Below the pieces are notes generated by a model, which ran no database searches, was not told the DNA's origin, and saw nothing but the letters and a program-made list of their open reading frames with translations. The position numbers and the translations under genes are program-made. A stretch of 36,780 bases of DNA from a virus, in the IMG/VR virus record IMGVR_UViG_3300027806_001456, positions 1 to 36,780 of that record, one strand, 5' to 3'. Below, one piece after another: positions 1-8,082 of the stretch (within the stretch, counting starts at the first letter, position 1; each line of letters starts with the position of its first letter).

Positions 1-115
1 CCGATCTGCGTCCATCCGCATGGGCTCCCGGCACGGCGATCCCATTCCCGGCAGCCGGTTCTTCCGGTCGTTCTGCGGTTGCTGCGGGGAGCCCATGCGG
101 ATGGACGCAGATCGG
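1..115. repeat. 29-bp perfect inverted repeat at the window edge
   Basis: Bases 1-29 are the exact reverse complement of bases 87-115, leaving a 57-base spacer. The left arm begins at base 1, so the repeat may be longer outside the window. The right arm lies inside the coding sequence of the first small gene, and that gene's apparent ATG (20) lies in the left arm. A long perfect inverted repeat at the very edge of a sequence is either a real hairpin or a fold-back artefact of amplification or assembly. The sequence cannot tell these apart. Confidence 0.9.
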
Positions 116-241
116 CTGAATGGCGAGGTGCTGTGCGGCGACTGCGACCCGCCCCACATCGGTGTGGGTGGTCCGGCTTCTGCTCTCAACAGCATCGAGA
201 ACGACCCGGATGCCTGGCGGCCGTCTTTCCTAGCTGACTAA
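20..241 (+). CDS. Small zinc-ribbon protein, N-terminus uncertain
   Basis: This is a 73-residue product with two cysteine pairs: CGCCGEP around residues 19-25 and CGDC around residues 39-42. That spacing fits a small zinc ribbon. The gene ends 18 bases before the helicase start and runs the same way, so it is probably the tail end of an early phage operon. The ATG at 20 has no visible Shine-Dalgarno sequence and lies in the left arm of a perfect inverted repeat, so the first residues may be artefactual or the true start may lie outside the window. I recognise no specific family. Small zinc-ribbon proteins are common in phage replication regions, and the role is unknown. Confidence 0.5.
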   Translation: MGSRHGDPIPGSRFFRSFCGCCGEPMRMDADRLNGEVLCGDCDPPHIGVGGPASALNSIENDPDAWRPSFLAD

Positions 242-259
242 CCAATCGGAGCCTGCCTC

Positions 260-1951
260 TTGCAGTTGAGGTCCTACCAATCCGACGCCATCGCCGCCGT
301 GTACGAGCATCTGCGCTCTCGTGACGACAATCCGTGCGTCGTCATTCCGACCGGCGGTGGCAAGACGCCGGTGATTGCGACCATGTGCCGCGACGCGGCC
401 ACGCACTGGAATGGGCGCGTCATCATCCTGGCCCACGTCAAGGAACTGCTCGAGCAGGCGGCTGACAAGCTCCGCACCATCGCGCCCGACGTGCCAATGG
501 GCATCTATTCGGCGGGTCTGAAGCGCAAAGACCTGGGCTACGCCGTCACGGTCGCGGGTATCCAGAGCATCTGGAAGAAGGCGTGTGACCTCGGACCCGT
601 TGATCTGATCATCGTCGATGAGGCGCACATGGTGCCCGCCGAGGACGATGGGATGTATCGGCAGTTCATCGCCGATGCCAAGGTGGTGAACCCGCACGTT
701 CGCATCATCGGGCTCACCGCGACGCCGTACCGCATGAAGTCCGGGTCGATTTGCGCCCCCGAGAACATCCTCAACCACGTCTGCTACGAGGTCGGTGTCC
801 GCGAGCTGATCGTGCAGGGCTTCCTGTCGCCGCTCAAGACCAAGGCGGGCCTTCAGAAGATCAGCACCGACGACCTGCACGTTCGCGCCGGCGAGTTCGT
901 CGCCAGCGAGGTCGAGGACCTCATGGACAAGGAGGGGCTCGTTGAGGGCGCGTGCGCGGAGATCGCGCAGCACACCAACGACCGCAGCGCCACGCTGATC
1001 TTCTCCTCGGGCATCCGCCACGGGCAGCACATCGTCGATGTGCTCAAGACCAAGCACGGCATCGAGTGCGGCTTCGTCACCGGCGACACCCCCGACGGCG
1101 TGCGTGCGGCGATCCTCGGCCGCTTCCGATCGGGCGAGCTCAAGTACCTGTGCAACGTGAACGTGCTGACGACCGGCTTCGATGCCCCGCACATCGACTG
1201 CGTGGCGCTCGTGCGCCCGACCATGTCACCGGGCCTGTACTACCAGATGGTGGGCCGGGGCTTCCGCCTCCACCCGGGCAAGAACGACTGCCTAGTGCTC
1301 GATTTCGGAGGCAACGTGCTGCGCCATGGCCCGGTCGACGCGATCCGGATCGCCACCGACGATCGCGGCGGCGGTGAAGCGCCGGCCAAGGAGTGCCCGA
1401 GCTGCCAGGCCCTGATCGCGGCGGGCTACCAGACATGTCCGGAGTGCGGCCATCAGTTCCCGGAGCCCAATCGGCAACAGCACGAGGCGAAGGCCAGCAC
1501 CGAGGGCATCCTCTCGGGGCAGACCACGCGCGAGGAGCATCGCGTCAGCGAGACGACATACCACGTGCACTACAAGCGCAGCGACCCCTCCGCGCCTCTG
1601 ACGATGCGCGTCGAGTATCGCGTTGGCTTCAACCGCTTCTTCCGCGAGTGGGTCTGTTTCGACCACACGGGTTACGCCCGCACGAAGGCGGAAGCATGGT
1701 GGAGAGCACGCTCCGTCGAGCCGGTCCCCGGTAGCACCGAAGAGGCGGTCGAGATGGCCAAGGCCGGAGCGCTTGCGCCAACGCTCTCGATCACCGTTGA
1801 GAAGAAGGCCGGCGACCAGTTCGAGCGCGTCACGCAGCACCTTCTGGGCCACAAGCCTCCGCGACTGGACAGCGAGGAAGGCCTGCCAGACCGGCCGCCG
1901 GAACCCGCGAGCGTGACGTGCGGCATCCCCGATGAGGAGATCCCGTTCTGA
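260..1951 (+). CDS. Phage SF2 DEAD/DEAH-box helicase with zinc ribbon
   Basis: This 563-residue protein is an ATP-dependent superfamily 2 nucleic-acid helicase, probably acting in phage replication or recombination. Visible motifs are Walker A PTGGGKT (30-36), motif II DEAH (120-123), motif III TATP (153-156) and motif VI QMVGRGFR (329-336). After the helicase core comes a four-cysteine zinc ribbon, CPSC (379-382) and CPEC (393-396), then a C-terminal domain of about 150 residues that I do not recognise. The start is TTG at 260, preceded by GGAG at 248-251; no better start lies nearby. Its stop overlaps the proposed start of the primase gene, so the two are likely translated together. Helicase assignment is secure; the exact pathway is inferred from position. 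Confidence 0.9.
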   Translation: MQLRSYQSDAIAAVYEHLRSRDDNPCVVIPTGGGKTPVIATMCRDAATHWNGRVIILAHVKELLEQAADKLRTIAPDVPMGIYSAGLKRKDLGYAVTVAGIQSIWKKACDLGPVDLIIVDEAHMVPAEDDGMYRQFIADAKVVNPHVRIIGLTATPYRMKSGSICAPENILNHVCYEVGVRELIVQGFLSPLKTKAGLQKISTDDLHVRAGEFVASEVEDLMDKEGLVEGACAEIAQHTNDRSATLIFSSGIRHGQHIVDVLKTKHGIECGFVTGDTPDGVRAAILGRFRSGELKYLCNVNVLTTGFDAPHIDCVALVRPTMSPGLYYQMVGRGFRLHPGKNDCLVLDFGGNVLRHGPVDAIRIATDDRGGGEAPAKECPSCQALIAAGYQTCPECGHQFPEPNRQQHEAKASTEGILSGQTTREEHRVSETTYHVHYKRSDPSAPLTMRVEYRVGFNRFFREWVCFDHTGYARTKAEAWWRARSVEPVPGSTEEAVEMAKAGALAPTLSITVEKKAGDQFERVTQHLLGHKPPRLDSEEGLPDRPPEPASVTCGIPDEEIPF

Positions 1952-4239
1952 ACGCCGCCACGGAAGTCCAACTCGGCTTTGCCGCTGCCGCGTATCTCCG
2001 CGCCCGGCTGTCCGTTCTTCCGGCGGTCAGGCGGGGCGATGAGAAGCGCGTTGCGCTGCCGAAATGGGCGATGTTCCAGCGTCGGCTCCCGACCGACGCT
2101 GAGGTGTCGGCGTGGATGCGCCTCAACCCGGACGCGCTGTGCATCGTTTGCGGCGCGGTGTCGGGCAACCTGGAGATGATCGACTTCGACTGCGCCGGGG
2201 AGGCCTTCGAGGCGTGGCGCTCGATGGTCGAGGAGATCGAGCCGGGTCTGGTTGATCGACTCTACGTGGAAGCTACGCCCTCCGGAGGTCGGCACGTCGT
2301 CTACCGGTGCGAGTCGCCGGTGTGCGGCAACACCAAACTCGCCCAGCGGCGGGACGTCGTTGATGGGGAGGCGGCCGTGGAAGTCGCTGGCAAGACCCTC
2401 ACGCCACGGCGCGGACCGGACGGGACGTGGTCGGTCGCGGTGACGCTGATCGAGACGCGCGGAGAAGGCGGGATGTTTCTGTGCGCCCCGTCGCTCGGCT
2501 ATGAAGCGATCGCAGGCTCGCTCACCGATCCCCCTAAGGTGTCCACCGAGGAACGCGAGGTGCTTCTCGGTTGCGCCTGGCGATTGGACCATGCCGTGCC
2601 GGACGTCGCGGGCGCACCGCCGAGAGCGCCGGGTCCGCACCTCAGGCCCGGGGACGACTACAACGCGCGGGGCGACGCTCGCGAACTGCTGCGGCGGCAC
2701 GGCTGGGAAATGGTCAGGGGCGGCGAGAACGAGCACTGGCGGCGGCCGGGCAAGGCGCGCGGCACGAGCGCGACGCTCAAGGGCGGCGTGTTCTACGTCT
2801 TCTCGAGCAACGCCGCGCCGTTCGAGCCCAACCAGGCCTACGCCCCGTTCGCGGTGTACGCGATGCTTGAGCACAGCGGGGACTTCACGGCCGCAGCCGC
2901 GGAGCTGCGACGGCAGGGATTCGGGACGGACCAGCCCGAGGCCGGGGACGTCGACATCTCGGCGCTGGGCGGCGAGTGCGACGCAGTTGAGCGGGTCGAG
3001 CGGCCGGACGACCCGGGACCGTTCCCGGCGCACCTGCTCACGGTGCCCGGCCTCATCGGCGAAGTTGTCGCGCACAACCTGGCGTACGCGCCGCGCCCAC
3101 AACCGCAGCTCGCCCTTGCCGGAGCGATTTCCCTGCAGGCCGTCCTGGCCGGTCGGAAGGTGTGCGACGAGCGCGCCAACCGCACCAACGTCTACTGCGT
3201 GGGCCTGGCCAAGAGCGGCGCTGGCAAAGACCACGCCCGCAAGCTCACACGCGACATCCTGTTCGCCGCCGGCGCCGATGCTCTCGAGGGCAACGAGGAT
3301 CTCGCCAGCGACGCCGGGCTCTTCACTGCCGTCGAAACACAGCCCGCGATCCTGTTCCAGCTCGACGAGTTCGGCCGCTTCCTGCGGACCATCGGCGATC
3401 CGAAGAAGGCTCCGCACCTGTTCAACGTGCTGACGGCCTTCATGAAGTTCTACAGCTCGGCCGACACCTTCGTGCGGGGCAAGGCTTACGCCGACTCCAA
3501 GAGGAACAAGTCCGTGGACCAGCCGTGCGTCGTGCTCTACGGCACGACGGTGCCGGACAGCTTCTGGGAGTCGATGACCTCTGAGAGCCTGAGCGATGGA
3601 TTCATCGGGCGTTTGCTGGTCTTCGAGAGCCCGGAGCGACCCAAGCGGCAGCGCCGCGCTCGGATCGCCCCGCCGCAGTCGGTAGTAGACCGCGTGCGCT
3701 GGTGGTGGGATTTCGTACCGGGGGGCAACCTCCACAAGGAGCACCCCAGGCCGCTGGTCGTTCCGACCACCCCTGAAGCCTCCGCGCGGTTCGACGCGCT
3801 TGCGGACCACGCCGACGCGGAGATGGAAGCCAAAGGCGAGGGCATCGCGGCCGTCTGGTCCCGAGCCGAGGAGAAGGCCTGCAGACTGGCTCTGATCTAC
3901 GCCTGCTCAGCGAACCCAGAGGAGCCCGTGATCGACGATCGGGCGGCAGCATGGGCGTGCGAGCTGTCGGCATACGTGACGAAGCGGCTCCTCTTCGAGG
4001 CGCACGTCCGCGTGGCCGACGGCCAGTTCGACGCTCGCCAGAAGCGTGTGCTGCGCCTCATCGTCGAGCACGGCGGCACGCAGGGGCTCAGCCACACCCA
4101 GTTGCTGTGGAAGACCCGATGGCTGAGCGTCCGCGAGCGGCAGGAGGTCGTGGAGAACCTGATTGCCACCGGGCAGATCAATGAAGTTCGCGTTGCAACG
4201 AAGGGAAGGAGCGCTACCCGCTATGTTTCCAGGGCTTGA
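1948..4239 (+). CDS. Bifunctional primase-polymerase / DUF3987-type helicase
   Basis: A 763-residue replication protein. The N-terminal third looks like a bifunctional DNA primase-polymerase (Prim-Pol, AEP fold): it has the metal-binding pair DFD (79-81) and the SGGRH motif (112-116). The second half has a P-loop SGAGKD (423-428) and a DEFGRF segment, as in DUF3987-type phage primase-helicases, and ends in a winged-helix-like region. The first ATG in frame is at 2071, but the 41 codons before it read as the conserved Prim-Pol N-terminus (YLRARLSVLP, then ALPKWAMFQ). The frame is closed by a stop at 1933. The only good start is CTG at 1948, eight bases after GAGGAG (1934-1939), overlapping the helicase stop. 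I therefore extend the gene to 1948. It would prime and unwind phage DNA with the helicase upstream. Confidence 0.85.
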   Translation: MNAATEVQLGFAAAAYLRARLSVLPAVRRGDEKRVALPKWAMFQRRLPTDAEVSAWMRLNPDALCIVCGAVSGNLEMIDFDCAGEAFEAWRSMVEEIEPGLVDRLYVEATPSGGRHVVYRCESPVCGNTKLAQRRDVVDGEAAVEVAGKTLTPRRGPDGTWSVAVTLIETRGEGGMFLCAPSLGYEAIAGSLTDPPKVSTEEREVLLGCAWRLDHAVPDVAGAPPRAPGPHLRPGDDYNARGDARELLRRHGWEMVRGGENEHWRRPGKARGTSATLKGGVFYVFSSNAAPFEPNQAYAPFAVYAMLEHSGDFTAAAAELRRQGFGTDQPEAGDVDISALGGECDAVERVERPDDPGPFPAHLLTVPGLIGEVVAHNLAYAPRPQPQLALAGAISLQAVLAGRKVCDERANRTNVYCVGLAKSGAGKDHARKLTRDILFAAGADALEGNEDLASDAGLFTAVETQPAILFQLDEFGRFLRTIGDPKKAPHLFNVLTAFMKFYSSADTFVRGKAYADSKRNKSVDQPCVVLYGTTVPDSFWESMTSESLSDGFIGRLLVFESPERPKRQRRARIAPPQSVVDRVRWWWDFVPGGNLHKEHPRPLVVPTTPEASARFDALADHADAEMEAKGEGIAAVWSRAEEKACRLALIYACSANPEEPVIDDRAAAWACELSAYVTKRLLFEAHVRVADGQFDARQKRVLRLIVEHGGTQGLSHTQLLWKTRWLSVRERQEVVENLIATGQINEVRVATKGRSATRYVSRA

Positions 4240-4280
4240 AGGCGCGTCGCGGTCTTCGCTGCATCTTTGTGGGTCGGCCC

Positions 4281-4312
4281 CGTGTGTGTGCGCGCGCCGC
4301 CGCTCACACACG
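4281..4312. other. 8-bp hairpin downstream of the primase gene
   Basis: CGTGTGTG (4281-4288) pairs with CACACACG (4305-4312) around a 16-base GC-rich loop. It starts 42 bases after the primase stop and is followed by mixed sequence, not a T tract. It is therefore not a standard intrinsic terminator, though it could still block transcription or stabilise the messenger's 3' end. Confidence 0.4.
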
Positions 4313-4569
4313 TGGTATGCAAACAAGCAATCATCTCTCTCTTCAATCACACCCCCTCGTTTTCCGCGTGGGAAACCTCATCTCCGCCTCCGCCACGTTC
4401 CAGCCACCCGAACTTCATTGAAGCGCATGGTGGCAATCCCGGGTGGAAGCCTTACGGGAGGGGAGGCGGATGGCGTTAGGTACTTCCCGGGCGGGGACGC
4501 GAGGCTTGGCCCGCGGGAACAGCCGCGCTTGGCGACAGAGTTTATTTCGGCCGTCCGAGCGCCGGGCGG

Positions 4570-4686
4570 CCCCGTGGCGGGGTCGGTACGCCGCCCCGCC
4601 CAGGACGCGACGTGGGCCAACGTGGGCGGACCCGTGGCCAACGGTCGAGGCCCGTAGCGGGCGGGAATTGGGGCGTTGAGCGCCCC
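4570..4686. other. Cluster of GC hairpins, possible structured RNA
   Basis: Three perfect short hairpins lie in a row: CCCCG-TGG-CGGGG (4570-4582), GCCCG-TAG-CGGGC (4650-4662) and GGGGCG-TTGAG-CGCCCC (4670-4686). A fourth follows at 4752-4771, with stem CCCGCCG/CGGCGGG. Related CCCGT-containing blocks recur between them. In sequence this rich in GC, short hairpins arise easily by chance, so this is only a candidate non-coding structure. Confidence 0.3.
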
Positions 4687-4828
4687 CGGACGGGCCCGTC
4701 AGCCCGAGCGATTCAACCAACCAGCGATCCAGCCATCCCCGCCCCCCCGGACCCGCCGCATGTGCGGCGGGCCATCACGACGCCCCACGCGCTGGCGCTT
4801 GCCGCCGCGCGTCCGAACGGAGATCGCT

Positions 4829-6205
4829 GTGAACATCGAGACGCTCCCCATCGACGCGGTCAAGGAGTACGACCGCAATCCCCGCACCATCAGCGACGCC
4901 GCCATCGACGCGGTCGCCAAGAGCATCGAAGCCTTTGGCTTCAAGATCCCGATCCTGATCGACGCGGACGGCGTGATCATCGCCGGGCACACGCGTCTGC
5001 GCGCGGCGCGGAAGCTCGGGCTCAAGGAGGTGCCGACGATCCGCGCGGACGACCTCACGCCGGACCAGGTCAAGGCGCTGCGCATCGCCGACAACAAGGT
5101 GGCATCGCTCACCTCGTGGGACATGGAACTGCTGCCCATCGAGCTCGCCGACCTCAAGGGCGTCGACTTCGACCTCGCGCTGCTGGGCTTCAGCGCCGAG
5201 GACCTCGCGGCGATCATGGCTCCCGCCGGCACCGACGGTCTCGTCGACCCCGACGACGTGCCCGCGCCGCCCGACGCGGCGACGACGGTGCCCGGCGACG
5301 TCTGGGTGCTCGGCAACCACCGGCTCATGTGCGGGGACAGCAGCAAGCCAGGAGACCTGGACCGGCTGCTCGACGGGCAGCCGATCCACCTGGTCAACAC
5401 CGATCCGCCGTACAACGTGAAGGTCGAGCCGCGGAGCAACAACGCCATCGCGGCCGGGCTGTCGTCGTTCACGATGGCGCAGCGCAAGGACGCCAGCGCC
5501 GGCGACCAGCAATCGGCCGACCTGCACCGCTACCCGGAGAAGTCCAAGCCGACGCACAAGAAGCTCCGGGCCAAGGACCGGCCGCTGGCCAACGACTTCG
5601 TGTCGGACCAGGAGTTCGACCGCCTGCTCGCGGCGTGGTTCGGCAACATCGCCCGCGTGCTCATCCCCGGCGGCGGGTTCTACATCTGGGGCGGCTATGC
5701 CAACTGCGCCAACTACCCGCCGGTGCTCAAGGCGATGGAGTTGTACTTCTCGCAGGCGGTGATCTGGATCAAGGAGCACCCGGTCCTGACGCGCAAGGAC
5801 TTCATGGGGAACCACGAGTGGTGCTTCTACGGCTGGAAGGAGGGCGCGGCGCACCGGTTCTTCGGCCCCAACAACGTGCCCGACACGTGGAGCATCAAGA
5901 AGGTCAATCCGCAGAGCATGGTCCACCTCACGGAGAAGCCGGTGGAGTTGGCCCGCCGCGCCATCGAGTACTCGTCGCGGCCCGGCGAGAACGTCCTCGA
6001 TCTCTTCGGCGGCAGCGGCAGCACGCTCATCGGCGCGGAGATGACGGGGCGGCGGGCGTTCCTGATGGAACTGGATCCGCTGTACTGCGACGTAATCGTG
6101 CAGCGCTGGGAGAAGTTCACGGGCCGCAAGGCGGAGCGCATGGGCTCAAACGCTGTGGCCGAAGAGAAAGCCGCGACGCGGGTCGCGGCTGGGAGCAAGG
6201 CGTGA
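4829..6205 (+). CDS. ParB-domain DNA methyltransferase (N6-adenine/N4-cytosine)
   Basis: A 458-residue fusion. Residues 1-130 form a ParB/sulfiredoxin-like domain with the signature AGHTRLRAA starting at 52. The rest is a DNA methyltransferase with catalytic motif IV DPPY (192-195) followed much later by SAM-binding motif I DLFGGSGS (391-398). Motif IV before motif I fits the beta-type amino-methyltransferases. The start is GTG 4829, six bases after GGAG (4819-4822). The open frame extends upstream, but there is no ribosome site there and that sequence lacks the ParB pattern. Such fusions are common in tailed phages and prophages, where they mark DNA, usually as orphans that protect against host restriction. 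No restriction enzyme lies beside it. It converges with the minus-strand genes eight bases downstream. Confidence 0.9.
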   Translation: MNIETLPIDAVKEYDRNPRTISDAAIDAVAKSIEAFGFKIPILIDADGVIIAGHTRLRAARKLGLKEVPTIRADDLTPDQVKALRIADNKVASLTSWDMELLPIELADLKGVDFDLALLGFSAEDLAAIMAPAGTDGLVDPDDVPAPPDAATTVPGDVWVLGNHRLMCGDSSKPGDLDRLLDGQPIHLVNTDPPYNVKVEPRSNNAIAAGLSSFTMAQRKDASAGDQQSADLHRYPEKSKPTHKKLRAKDRPLANDFVSDQEFDRLLAAWFGNIARVLIPGGGFYIWGGYANCANYPPVLKAMELYFSQAVIWIKEHPVLTRKDFMGNHEWCFYGWKEGAAHRFFGPNNVPDTWSIKKVNPQSMVHLTEKPVELARRAIEYSSRPGENVLDLFGGSGSTLIGAEMTGRRAFLMELDPLYCDVIVQRWEKFTGRKAERMGSNAVAEEKAATRVAAGSKA

Positions 6206-6213
6206 TGTGCGCC

Positions 6214-6471
6214 TCACTCGTCGAGGGTCGGGAGCGGGCCGTCGGTCGCTTCGTCCCATTCAAGGGCGTAACGCTCGGCGATGTCCTCGATGTCGTGCTC
6301 GGTGAGGTAGTCGGCGGTCTTCCGCTCCTGGCACGCGGCGACGGCCCGCGCGAGGTCCGCCCATTCCTCGATGGTGAGCATCTGGTCCTGGCGTGCGCCG
6401 AGCAGGTAGAGCGCGGCTTGGAGGACGGCTTCGAGTTGCGCTTCGCGGTTGGGGGCGGGCGTCGCGGTCAT
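6214..6471 (-). CDS. Small acidic hypothetical protein
   Basis: An 85-residue acidic protein, predicted mostly helical, with no motif I recognise. It is the last gene of a minus-strand block of five and begins three bases after the stop of the HARE-HTH gene, with a GGAG ribosome site inside the end of that gene. The close spacing implies they are translated from one message and may act together. Its end converges with the methyltransferase gene. Function unknown. Confidence 0.65.
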   Translation of the reverse strand: MTATPAPNREAQLEAVLQAALYLLGARQDQMLTIEEWADLARAVAACQERKTADYLTEHDIEDIAERYALEWDEATDGPLPTLDE

Positions 6472-6474
6472 GGC

Positions 6475-7011
6475 TCAGGCTCCCTTCCCGCGTGGGGGGG
6501 CGACAAAGACGCCGCGCTCGTGCTTCTTGAAGCGTGCGGCCGTTCCCTTGGCGGCGATCTCGCGGATGATCGCTGCGTAGAGCGTGGCCTCGGGCGTCTT
6601 GCCGCCCGGCGAGCGCCACAGGCCCTTGGCCTCCATCGCGGCGATCATGTCCTTGGCCCGCATGGGCACCTCGCTCGCGGCGAGCACCTGCGCGGCCGCG
6701 TCGAGCGCGCTGATCCGCTTGGGCTTGGGCTCCTTGGCGGGCTTCGGGGCCTTCTCGACCTTGGGCTTCTTCCCCTTGGCGGCCGCGGCCAAGTTCGCGT
6801 TGTTGGCCACCTCCTTCTCGCTGGGGACCTCGTGGTCCTGCTTCCCGCCCGCGAGGCGGCCGTTCATCTCCGCGAGCGCCGCCTTGCGGAGGCGCTCGGT
6901 GCTGGACGGCTTGCCCTCGGCCCCGCGCTTCTCCGCCGCGCGGGCCTTCCGAGCCTCGCTCATCTCGCGCTGGACCTTGCCCATGTTCTTGATCGTGCCC
7001 TTGCGTGCCAT
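6475..7011 (-). CDS. HARE-HTH winged-helix protein
   Basis: A 178-residue protein. The first half is highly charged and low in complexity, rich in Lys, Ala and Pro, with repeats such as [10 protein letters not shown]. The second half (about 100-172) reads as a HARE-HTH winged helix: a predicted helix starting [10 protein letters not shown], then [10 protein letters not shown], then the TLYAAI segment and a final GVFVAP strand. This domain occurs in DNA-linked proteins such as the RNA polymerase delta subunit and some restriction and modification proteins. The basic tail plus winged helix suggests a DNA-binding or DNA-modification-reading role, which is inference. The start at 7011 has AAGGAG about eight bases upstream. 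It is opposite in direction to the surrounding structural and replication genes, as phage regulatory genes often are. Confidence 0.8.
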   Translation of the reverse strand: MARKGTIKNMGKVQREMSEARKARAAEKRGAEGKPSSTERLRKAALAEMNGRLAGGKQDHEVPSEKEVANNANLAAAAKGKKPKVEKAPKPAKEPKPKRISALDAAAQVLAASEVPMRAKDMIAAMEAKGLWRSPGGKTPEATLYAAIIREIAAKGTAARFKKHERGVFVAPPRGKGA

Positions 7012-7039
7012 GTCGAACTCCTTCAGTCTGGTGCGGAAC

Positions 7040-7090
7040 CCCGCCGCACGCTGCGGCGGGAAAGCGTGGTCGTCGCGGTTCCCCGCGACG
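7040..7090. other. Two adjacent GC hairpins between minus-strand genes
   Basis: CCCGCCGCA (7040-7048) pairs with TGCGGCGGG (7052-7060) over a three-base loop. CGTCGCGG (7071-7078) pairs with CCGCGACG (7083-7090) over a TTCC loop. They sit in the 93-base gap between the 94-residue gene and the HARE-HTH gene. There is no T tract, so they are more likely to pause transcription or shape message stability than to be classical terminators. Confidence 0.5.
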
Positions 7091-7104
7091 CCGCGTGGGG
7101 CGGG

Positions 7105-7389
7105 TCAGCAGCCCGCGATGCGGTCGATCTCGTTCAACACGTCGTGGACCATCGAGTTGGTGGCGGCGGGGCGTCCCTGGCGGTCGGTCCCGTACACGCG
7201 CGTGGCAACGATGCAGGCCTTGGCGTACCTGGCCTCACGGCTCTCGTCGCGGTGGAACTCGGCAACGACCTTGTCGAAGCGGCCCTCCGCGCGGCTCATG
7301 CGGACCACGCTCGCGACCGCACCGTCGTCCGTGGCTCGCACCGTGATGTCTTCCTCGTGGCCCTCGATGACGATGTGCTTGATCTTCAT
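7105..7389 (-). CDS. Small hypothetical phage protein
   Basis: A 94-residue protein with an N-terminal beta-strand pattern (MKIKHIVIEG, then ITVRATDDG) and a helical C-terminal half. No catalytic or metal-binding motif is visible. The start at 7389 is preceded by an AAGGAG ribosome site, and the gene follows the 85-residue gene upstream after 21 bases. The context is a minus-strand block of small early or regulatory phage genes. Function unknown. Confidence 0.65.
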   Translation of the reverse strand: MKIKHIVIEGHEEDITVRATDDGAVASVVRMSRAEGRFDKVVAEFHRDESREARYAKACIVATRVYGTDRQGRPAATNSMVHDVLNEIDRIAGC

Positions 7390-7410
7390 GGCGTGTCTCC
7401 TTGGCGGGGG

Positions 7411-7668
7411 TTACTCGGCGTCGTTCAGGAAGGCCTCGACGTGCTCGCGATCCATCCCGCTCATGAACCCGACCAGGTCGATCAGGTCGCTGCGGACCTT
7501 CCCGAGGTCGCCCGTTCGGCCCCAGTTCTTCGGGTCGGCCTTGGCCGCCTCGGCGTGTTTGTCGAGTTCCATCTGCAGGACGTCGATCAGCCGGGCGATG
7601 TCGTTCTGCCGGGCGGCGTAGGTCTTGGCGGCGGTCGGTTCGGGCGTTGTGGTCTTGCGCTTCGTCAT
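7411..7668 (-). CDS. Small helical hypothetical phage protein
   Basis: An 85-residue, mostly helical protein, with a basic Thr-rich N-terminus (MTKRKTTTPE) followed by amphipathic helices. No known family is recognised. The start codon at 7668 has GAGGAG upstream. It lies between an intrinsic-terminator-like hairpin (7708-7730) on its upstream side and the 94-residue gene on its downstream side, so it may begin its own transcript or depend on read-through. Confidence 0.65.
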   Translation of the reverse strand: MTKRKTTTPEPTAAKTYAARQNDIARLIDVLQMELDKHAEAAKADPKNWGRTGDLGKVRSDLIDLVGFMSGMDREHVEAFLNDAE

Positions 7669-7707
7669 GGTCGTACTCCTCGGGGTTGTGGTTCTCTAGT
7701 AAACAGC

Positions 7708-7730
7708 GAAGCCCGCATGACGCGGGCTTC
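7708..7730 (-). terminator. Terminator-like hairpin after the 117-residue gene
   Basis: GAAGCCCGC (7708-7716) and GCGGGCTTC (7722-7730) form a perfect 9-bp stem with a five-base loop. Its upstream edge overlaps the stop codon of the minus-strand gene that ends at 7729. On the minus strand the stem is followed by GCTGTTTAC, a weak T-rich tail. The shape fits a weak intrinsic terminator that could reduce transcription of the next minus-strand genes. Confidence 0.6.
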
Positions 7731-8082
7731 AGGTCGTCGGGCGGTTGTCGCTGGGGCGGTCCCAACTCGTCGTGTCCTTGGGCTGGCCGACCGCCCGGAG
7801 GTAGTCGATCAGTTCGTCGGCGGTCCAGGTATCGCCGTCGATCGCATCGTGCTCGTTCGGGGCGTCCTCGTTCTCGCGGTCGAGCTCGAAGAGGCGGAAG
7901 CCGCCGAGCGACCCGGGCCGCGGGCCCCAAGCGCCCGTCGGGAGGCGTCCGCGTCCGGCGGGGACCGTCGCGATGTTCCAGCAGCGCCCGTCGGGCGTGT
8001 GGATCTCGATCGCCGGAATGCGGAACCCGCTCTTGGCGAGGGTCATGGCGAGGTCGAGCGTGGTCTTCGTGGTCGCGTTCAT
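7729..8082 (-). CDS. Hypothetical protein, first gene of minus-strand block
   Basis: A 117-residue protein of unknown family. After a helical start it shows a beta-type segment (IPAIEIHTPDG), a Gly/Pro-rich middle and an acidic helical end. The frame is open further upstream to 8199, but the ATG at 8082 has GGAG (bases 8092-8095 on the opposite strand) eight bases away, and the upstream reading lacks protein-like character, so I choose 8082. It is the promoter-proximal gene of the leftward block and is divergent from the packaging operon across a 170-base spacer. Function unknown. Confidence 0.6.
   Translation of the reverse strand: MNATTKTTLDLAMTLAKSGFRIPAIEIHTPDGRCWNIATVPAGRGRLPTGAWGPRPGSLGGFRLFELDRENEDAPNEHDAIDGDTWTADELIDYLRAVGQPKDTTSWDRPSDNRPTT

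Larger units (their letters stand above)
4240..4828. other. 589-base hairpin-rich intergenic region
   Basis: No convincing gene is visible here: every open frame lacks a ribosome site and has GC-skewed composition with no domain-like pattern. The first part (4240-4430) is less GC-rich and contains a pyrimidine-rich run after an 8-bp hairpin. The second part (4480-4828) holds several short GC hairpins. The region separates the primase gene from the ParB-methyltransferase gene and may contain a terminator, a promoter, a structured RNA or a replication origin. I could not identify a promoter with confidence. Confidence 0.6.

Noticed and set aside
4443-4679. Possible small gene in the large intergenic gap
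   Set aside because: It has a GTG start with no ribosome site and an Arg/Ala/Gly-rich product without structure; the hairpins here suit a non-coding region better.
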